A DNA stretch of 18,904 nt from Acidobacteriota bacterium (GTDB lineage: Bacteria > Acidobacteriota > Vicinamibacteria > Vicinamibacterales > UBA2999). The stretch covers positions 1 through 18,904 of the forward strand of contig JADZBZ010000260.1 in assembly GCA_020851835.1 (NCBI GenBank). The letters run 5' to 3'. The notes under the pieces were generated by a model, which was not told where the DNA came from, did no database searches, and saw only the letters and a list, made by a program, of their open reading frames with translations. Below, piece by piece: positions 15,552 to 18,904 of the stretch. Both the position numbers and the translations under genes were made by a program. Positions within the stretch are counted from its first letter, which is position 1; every line of letters begins with the position of its first letter.

Positions 15552-17687
15552 ATGCCTGCCGTGGTGCCTGACCGACCGATGAGCCTCCGTACACGTCTCT
15601 GGGGTGCGGCCCTGTTGGTGGCCGCGACGGCGGGGCCGATGACGGCCCAGCAGCCTCCACCGGCGCCCGATGCGCAGCAGCCGCCCGTGACGTTCCGGGC
15701 CGAGGTCAACTACGTCGAGGCCGACGCCCGGGTACTCGACGCGAGCGGGCGCTTCATCACGGGGTTGACGGCGAACGACTTCCAGGTGCTCGAGGACGGC
15801 AAGCCCCAGCAGGTGACCGTTTTCTCGGTGGTGAACCTGCCGGTGGAGCGGGCGCCGCGGCCGCTCTTCGCGTCGCGGCCCATCGAGCCCGACGTTGCCA
15901 CCAATCTCGCCGGTTTGAACGGCCGAGTGTATCTGGTGGTGCTCGACGATCTGCACACCAACGTCCAGCGCTCGTCGCGGGTCCGGGCGGCGGCCCGCCA
16001 GTTCATCGAACGCTACGTGGGCGCCAACGACCTGGTCGCCGTGGTCCACACCAGCGGCCGGACCGACGCCGGGCAGGAATTCACGACGAATCAGCGGCTG
16101 CTGCTCGAGGCCGTGGACAAGTTCATGGGCCGCAAGGTCCGGTCCTCGACGCTGAACCGCATCGACCAGGAACAGCGCACACGTCAGACGCGCCAGCAGG
16201 GCGACCGCATCGACGATCTCGACGATGCGGAGCGCGGGTACCAGGCGCGATCCACGCTCGACTCGATGCGGAAGCTCGCGCAGTACCTCGGCGGGATCAG
16301 CGGACGCCGCAAGGCGCTGGTGCTGTTCAGCGAGGGCATCGACTACGACATCACCGATCCGATCAACAACCGCGACGCCACCACCATCATGAACGCCACG
16401 CGAGACCTGCTGGCCGATGCGACGCGCGCGAACGTGTCCATCTACGGCGTGGATCCACGCGGGCTCGGCGGGCTCTCGGAGGAAGGCATCGAGGTGCAGG
16501 CCTTCCCCGACGATCCGTCGCTCGGCATCAACCCGGGCTCGTTGTGGAACGAGGCGCGGCTGGGCCAGGACAGCCTGCGCGTGCTGGCGGCCGAGACCGG
16601 CGGGTTCGCCGTGGTCAGCAGCAACGACTTCGCCTCGGCCTTCCAGCGCATCGTGGACGACAACAGCTCGTACTACGTGCTCGGCTACTACCCGACCAAC
16701 GACCGCCGCGACGGCCGCTTCCGCAAGATCGAGGTGCGAGTGCCGGGGCGGCCCGAGGCCCAGGTGCGGGCACGCAAGGGCTACGTCGCCGCGCGCGGCC
16801 GCGCCGCGGAGCCGAAGCCGCCAGGTCCCAACGATCCGACCATCGAGCTGAGCAACGCCATGGGCAGTCCGCTCCCCCTGCCGGAACTGCCGATGGCGGC
16901 AACCGCGGCGGTGTTCAAGGGGCCGCAGCCCAACGGATCGGTGGTCGTGTCGACGCTCATCGCGGGCGCCACGCTGCCCCTGACCGAGAAGGATGGCGCC
17001 TTCCGCAACCACCTGGAGATGGCCGTGGTGGCCGTGGATCAGAAGGGCAAGTCGTTTTCCGGCGGCCGCAGCACCCTCGATCTGAACATGAAGGCCGACA
17101 CCGTGGCGCGCGTCCGCGCGCTGGGCTTCCGCGTCATCTCGCAAATCGACTTGCCGCCCGGGCGCTACACGATGCGTATCGGCGCCCGGGAGGCCAACAC
17201 GCGCAAGGCCGGCTCGGTGTCCTACGACCTCGAGGTCCCTGATTTCACGGACGGCAAGCTGGTGATGAGCAGCCTGGCTCTGACGTCGGCGGCCAGCGCC
17301 ATCGCGCCGACTGCACGAACCAAGGACCCGCTGCAGCAGTTGCTGCCGGGGCCGCTGTCGAGCTACCGGGAGTTTCCCCAGAACGACGAGCTCGCCCTGT
17401 TTGCCGAGGCGTACGACAACAGCGGGGGGCAGCCCCACAAGGTGGACATCTCGGCGCAGCTCAGGGCCGAGGGCGGCCAGAGCGTGTTCCAGACGCGCGA
17501 GGAGCGGGACAGCTCCGAGTTGAAGGGGTCGGCGGGAGGCTACGGGTTCGCGGCCCGCATTCCGCTGAAGGACGTCGCGCCGGGTCTGTACGTGCTGCGC
17601 GTCGAGGCCGTGTCCCGGCTGGCCGATCAGCCGCGGGTCGCGCGCGAGACGGTGATCCGGGTGCTGCCGGCCGAGCGGCGGCCGTGA
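15552..17687 (+). CDS. Secreted VWFA-related domain protein, acidobacterial type
   Basis: A 711-residue exported protein. A signal peptide is evident (LRTRLWGAALLVAATAGPMTA, about 12-32, then QQPPPAPD). Residues about 48-95 are the lead-in module (GLTANDFQVLEDGKPQQVTVF), and about 125-410 form the VWA-like region, ending YYVLGYYPTNDRRDGRFRKIEV and VRARKGYVA, the hallmark of the VWFA-related domain common in Acidobacteriota. The expected metal-site DxSxS is replaced by LDDLHTN (131-137), so classical MIDAS metal binding is doubtful. The C-terminal 290 residues hold beta-rich segments (PPGRYTMRIGAREANTRKAG; VAPGLYVLRVEA). The function is unknown; an adhesive or surface role is only inferred. 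The start may be ATG 15552 or ATG 15579; the latter gives a tighter signal peptide. Its stop overlaps the next gene by 4 bp (GTGA). Confidence 0.88.
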   Translation: MPAVVPDRPMSLRTRLWGAALLVAATAGPMTAQQPPPAPDAQQPPVTFRAEVNYVEADARVLDASGRFITGLTANDFQVLEDGKPQQVTVFSVVNLPVERAPRPLFASRPIEPDVATNLAGLNGRVYLVVLDDLHTNVQRSSRVRAAARQFIERYVGANDLVAVVHTSGRTDAGQEFTTNQRLLLEAVDKFMGRKVRSSTLNRIDQEQRTRQTRQQGDRIDDLDDAERGYQARSTLDSMRKLAQYLGGISGRRKALVLFSEGIDYDITDPINNRDATTIMNATRDLLADATRANVSIYGVDPRGLGGLSEEGIEVQAFPDDPSLGINPGSLWNEARLGQDSLRVLAAETGGFAVVSSNDFASAFQRIVDDNSSYYVLGYYPTNDRRDGRFRKIEVRVPGRPEAQVRARKGYVAARGRAAEPKPPGPNDPTIELSNAMGSPLPLPELPMAATAAVFKGPQPNGSVVVSTLIAGATLPLTEKDGAFRNHLEMAVVAVDQKGKSFSGGRSTLDLNMKADTVARVRALGFRVISQIDLPPGRYTMRIGAREANTRKAGSVSYDLEVPDFTDGKLVMSSLALTSAASAIAPTARTKDPLQQLLPGPLSSYREFPQNDELALFAEAYDNSGGQPHKVDISAQLRAEGGQSVFQTREERDSSELKGSAGGYGFAARIPLKDVAPGLYVLRVEAVSRLADQPRVARETVIRVLPAERRP

Positions 17688-18057
17688 CCGGACCGAGCAC
17701 GACCGGCATCGACGCGCGGCTCGCTTCGGTACTCTCCTATAGCGTCTGGTGGGTGACCGGCATCCTGTCCTGATCCTGGAACGGCGTGACCGCCTGGTCC
17801 GGTTCCACGCGGCGCAAGCCGTCGTGCTGTTCGGCAGCGTGTCGCTGCTGCTGGCACTGCTGGGCGCATCGAGCGCCGTGGCCCTGGTGGTATCCAGTCA
17901 GGCCTACCCCGTGGTGCGGGCGCTTGGCAATCTGGTGTGGGTGGCGGGGGTCGTGCTGTGGCTGGTGCTCGTGGTGCGAGCCTGGCGGGGGGATACGTGG
18001 CGAGTGCCGCTCGTGGCGACACTCGCCGATGGTCTGGTCGAACGGACTAGCTGGTAG
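17684..18057 (+). pseudogene. DUF4870/Tic20-like small membrane protein, interrupted by a one-base frameshift
   Basis: A GTG at 17684 overlapping the VWA-like stop opens a frame that reads TGIDARLASVLSYSVWWVTGIL and stops at TGA 17771-17773 after 29 codons. The family-like continuation, LILERRDRLVRFHAAQAVVLFG, resumes in another frame and runs to 18057, with two or three hydrophobic segments (about 17820-17900 and 17925-17985) and the ending WRVPLVATLADGLVE. Adding one T within CTGTCC near 17766-17770 would restore WWVTGILFLILERRDR, the pattern of DUF4870-type proteins. The downstream part alone can start at GTG 17749 (102 residues). No slippery heptamer is seen, so a real mutation or a sequence error is likelier than programmed frameshifting. 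Its 3' end overlaps the convergent gene by 11 bp. Confidence 0.75.
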
Positions 18058-18478
18058 GCGGCAGCTCCAGCTTCGGCACCACCGTGGTCTTGATGGTGCC
18101 GTTGGCGTGACTGAACTGGTACTGGTTCGAGTCCATGCCGGGGCGCCGCGGCGACCTCAGCTCCACCTTCAAGACCTCTCCCGGCATGAACGGCTTCAGA
18201 TGACGGAAAATGTCGCCGCCGATCGGGTTACCTCCCTTGTCGTACCAGTTCTCTTCGACTTTCAGCAAGGCAATCGGGGCCGGTGAGACGTTCTTCACCA
18301 TGATGACCGTGATCACCTCGCCCTTGACGACCTTGGTGTTGGGCTTGGTGATTTCGACGTTGGCCTCGCCGCGTTGGGGCGAGATGAGCTTTCTCTGGGC
18401 GGCCGCCGGCGCGGCCACTGCGAGGGTCAGGGCAAACGCCGCGAGAGGGGCCAACGCGCGCAGGCTCAGGCGATTCAT
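18047..18478 (-). CDS. Small secreted protein, FxLYD-like beta-domain (uncharacterised)
   Basis: A 143-residue protein with a clear signal peptide (MNRLSLRALAPLAAFALTLA then VAAPAAAQ, cut after about residue 27). The mature part is one beta-rich domain: VEITKPNTKVVKGEVITVIM, VKNVSPAPIALLKVEENWYD, GGNPIGG, FMPGEVLKVELRSPR. The pattern of a conserved N-x-S turn, a W/F-Y-D and a late P-G resembles FxLYD-type extracellular domains, but I do not recognise a named family with certainty. The ATG at 18478 has a strong GGAGGAA five nt upstream and a TATAAT before it; an upstream start at 18508 would bypass these. It ends inside the 3' end of the plus-strand membrane protein gene. Function unknown, probably periplasmic. 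Confidence 0.8.
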   Translation of the reverse strand: MNRLSLRALAPLAAFALTLAVAAPAAAQRKLISPQRGEANVEITKPNTKVVKGEVITVIMVKNVSPAPIALLKVEENWYDKGGNPIGGDIFRHLKPFMPGEVLKVELRSPRRPGMDSNQYQFSHANGTIKTTVVPKLELPPTS

Positions 18479-18497
18479 GTGAGTTCCTCCGAGGGGA

Positions 18498-18503
18498 ATT
18501 ATA
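18498..18503 (-). promoter_or_regulatory. Candidate -10 element for the small secreted protein gene
   Basis: A perfect TATAAT on the minus strand lies in the 30-bp gap after the upstream gene. Transcription from near 18491 would give a 13-nt leader carrying the GGAGGAA ribosome site. A matching -35 (only 3 of 6, near 18521-18527) would fall inside the upstream coding region. Confidence 0.5.
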
Positions 18504-18508
18504 GACAC

Positions 18509-18904
18509 TTACATCTCGCCGTTCCAGTCCTCCGGCTCAGCCGCGACGGATCGGAACATTTCGAGGTGCCACTTGCCACCGCCCCATGGCTCGATGACCT
18601 CGGTGGCCACCACGTCCACGAGCAGTTCCGCAAAGGTGCGGCCCTCGGGATCGCCCTCCAGGTGATAGGCCGGTTCGTCCCACGAGAAATTCGGATAGAG
18701 CGTCATCGTGAGGAACAGATCGTACCCGTCATCGACGACGATGAGCTGGCCGACCGGCCGCTTTTGCGTGGAGTGGTAGATGAGGTACTTCTCGGCGCTG
18801 TGCGCGCGGATGTACCGCTTCATCACGAACTCGCGCGCGACGATCTCCTCGACCGCGATTCTCTTGTCCCAGCAATCGCGACAGTAGCGCTCGTCGCCGC
18901 GCGG
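18509..18904 (-). CDS. Uncharacterised protein, N-terminus cut by the window edge
   Basis: The frame is open through the right edge, giving 131 visible C-terminal residues; the true start is outside the window. The first visible part, GDERYCRDCWDKRIAVEEIV, has a CxxC pair (codons 8 and 11 from the edge) that may be half of a zinc-binding cluster whose other pair lies upstream. A Trp- and acidic-rich domain follows (LIVVDDGYDLFLTMTLYPNF, SWDEPAYHLEGDPEG, VIEPWGGGKWHLEMF), ending PEDWNGEM. A GTG at 18826 could be taken for a start, but the conserved-looking Cys region upstream in the same frame argues against it. I do not recognise the family; no function is proposed. The stop is 30 bp before the small secreted protein gene. 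Confidence 0.7.
   Translation of the reverse strand, partial: PRGDERYCRDCWDKRIAVEEIVAREFVMKRYIRAHSAEKYLIYHSTQKRPVGQLIVVDDGYDLFLTMTLYPNFSWDEPAYHLEGDPEGRTFAELLVDVVATEVIEPWGGGKWHLEMFRSVAAEPEDWNGEM

Noticed and set aside
15353..15709. Extension of the M24 peptidase upstream to 15709
   Set aside because: The extra translation is Arg/Gly/Ala-rich, crosses the divergent promoter region and antisense start of the VWA-like gene, and is absent from the family pattern.
15540..17438. A 632-codon open frame on the minus strand opposite the VWA-like gene
   Set aside because: The plus-strand frame has a signal peptide and family motifs; the antisense translation is His/Arg/Val-rich with no recognisable domain.
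17760..17775. Programmed ribosomal frameshifting in the DUF4870-like gene
   Set aside because: No slippery heptamer of the X-XXY-YYZ kind and no obvious downstream stem; a one-base loss or sequence error explains it more simply.

Overview
The window reads as a GC-rich bacterial chromosome segment with no phage, transposon, CRISPR, rRNA or tRNA signal that I could see. The best taxonomic clue is the 711-residue secreted protein at 15552-17687, which has the layout of the VWFA-related domain proteins typical of Acidobacteriota. Together with the high GC content this suggests an acidobacterium, perhaps Vicinamibacteria-like; this is inference from family knowledge, not a search.

Layout: almost everything from 15352 down to 1 is on the minus strand and tightly packed. 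Read in the direction of transcription: an M24 metallopeptidase; an HtrA/DegP-type serine protease; a perfect 11-bp hairpin; a CYTH triphosphate-tunnel protein; a MurU-like sugar nucleotidyltransferase; an AmgK-like sugar kinase; a TIM-barrel sugar isomerase/epimerase-like protein; AsnRS; and RimO. A candidate promoter and attenuator-like leader follow, and then the translation/ribosome-maturation operon rimP-nusA-infB-rbfA-nrnA-truB, with truB running off the left edge. Several junctions are 4-bp ATGA overlaps. No ylxR or rplGA-like gene lies between nusA and infB.

The right end is on the other side of a 199-bp divergent intergenic region. It holds the VWA-like secreted protein, then a DUF4870/Tic20-like membrane protein that overlaps it by 4 bp and appears broken by a one-base frameshift. 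On the minus strand are a small secreted protein with an FxLYD-like look, which overlaps the membrane protein tail to tail by 11 bp, and an unidentified protein that runs off the right edge.

Working together: rimP, rbfA and rimO act on the 30S subunit, nusA and infB on transcription and translation, nrnA on short RNAs, and truB and asnS on tRNA. The kinase and nucleotidyltransferase pair resembles the AmgK-MurU route that recycles MurNAc to UDP-MurNAc, although the nucleotidyltransferase carries an extra C-terminal beta-helix-like segment.

I saw no clearly new defence or mobile system. The most interesting signals are the rimP leader (extended -10 promoter, a hairpin pair sharing three bases, and an interrupted U-rich tract, resembling the NusA-dependent attenuator known upstream of rimP-nusA in Bacillus subtilis), the frameshifted membrane protein, and the AmgK/MurU-like cassette with its CYTH and isomerase neighbours.
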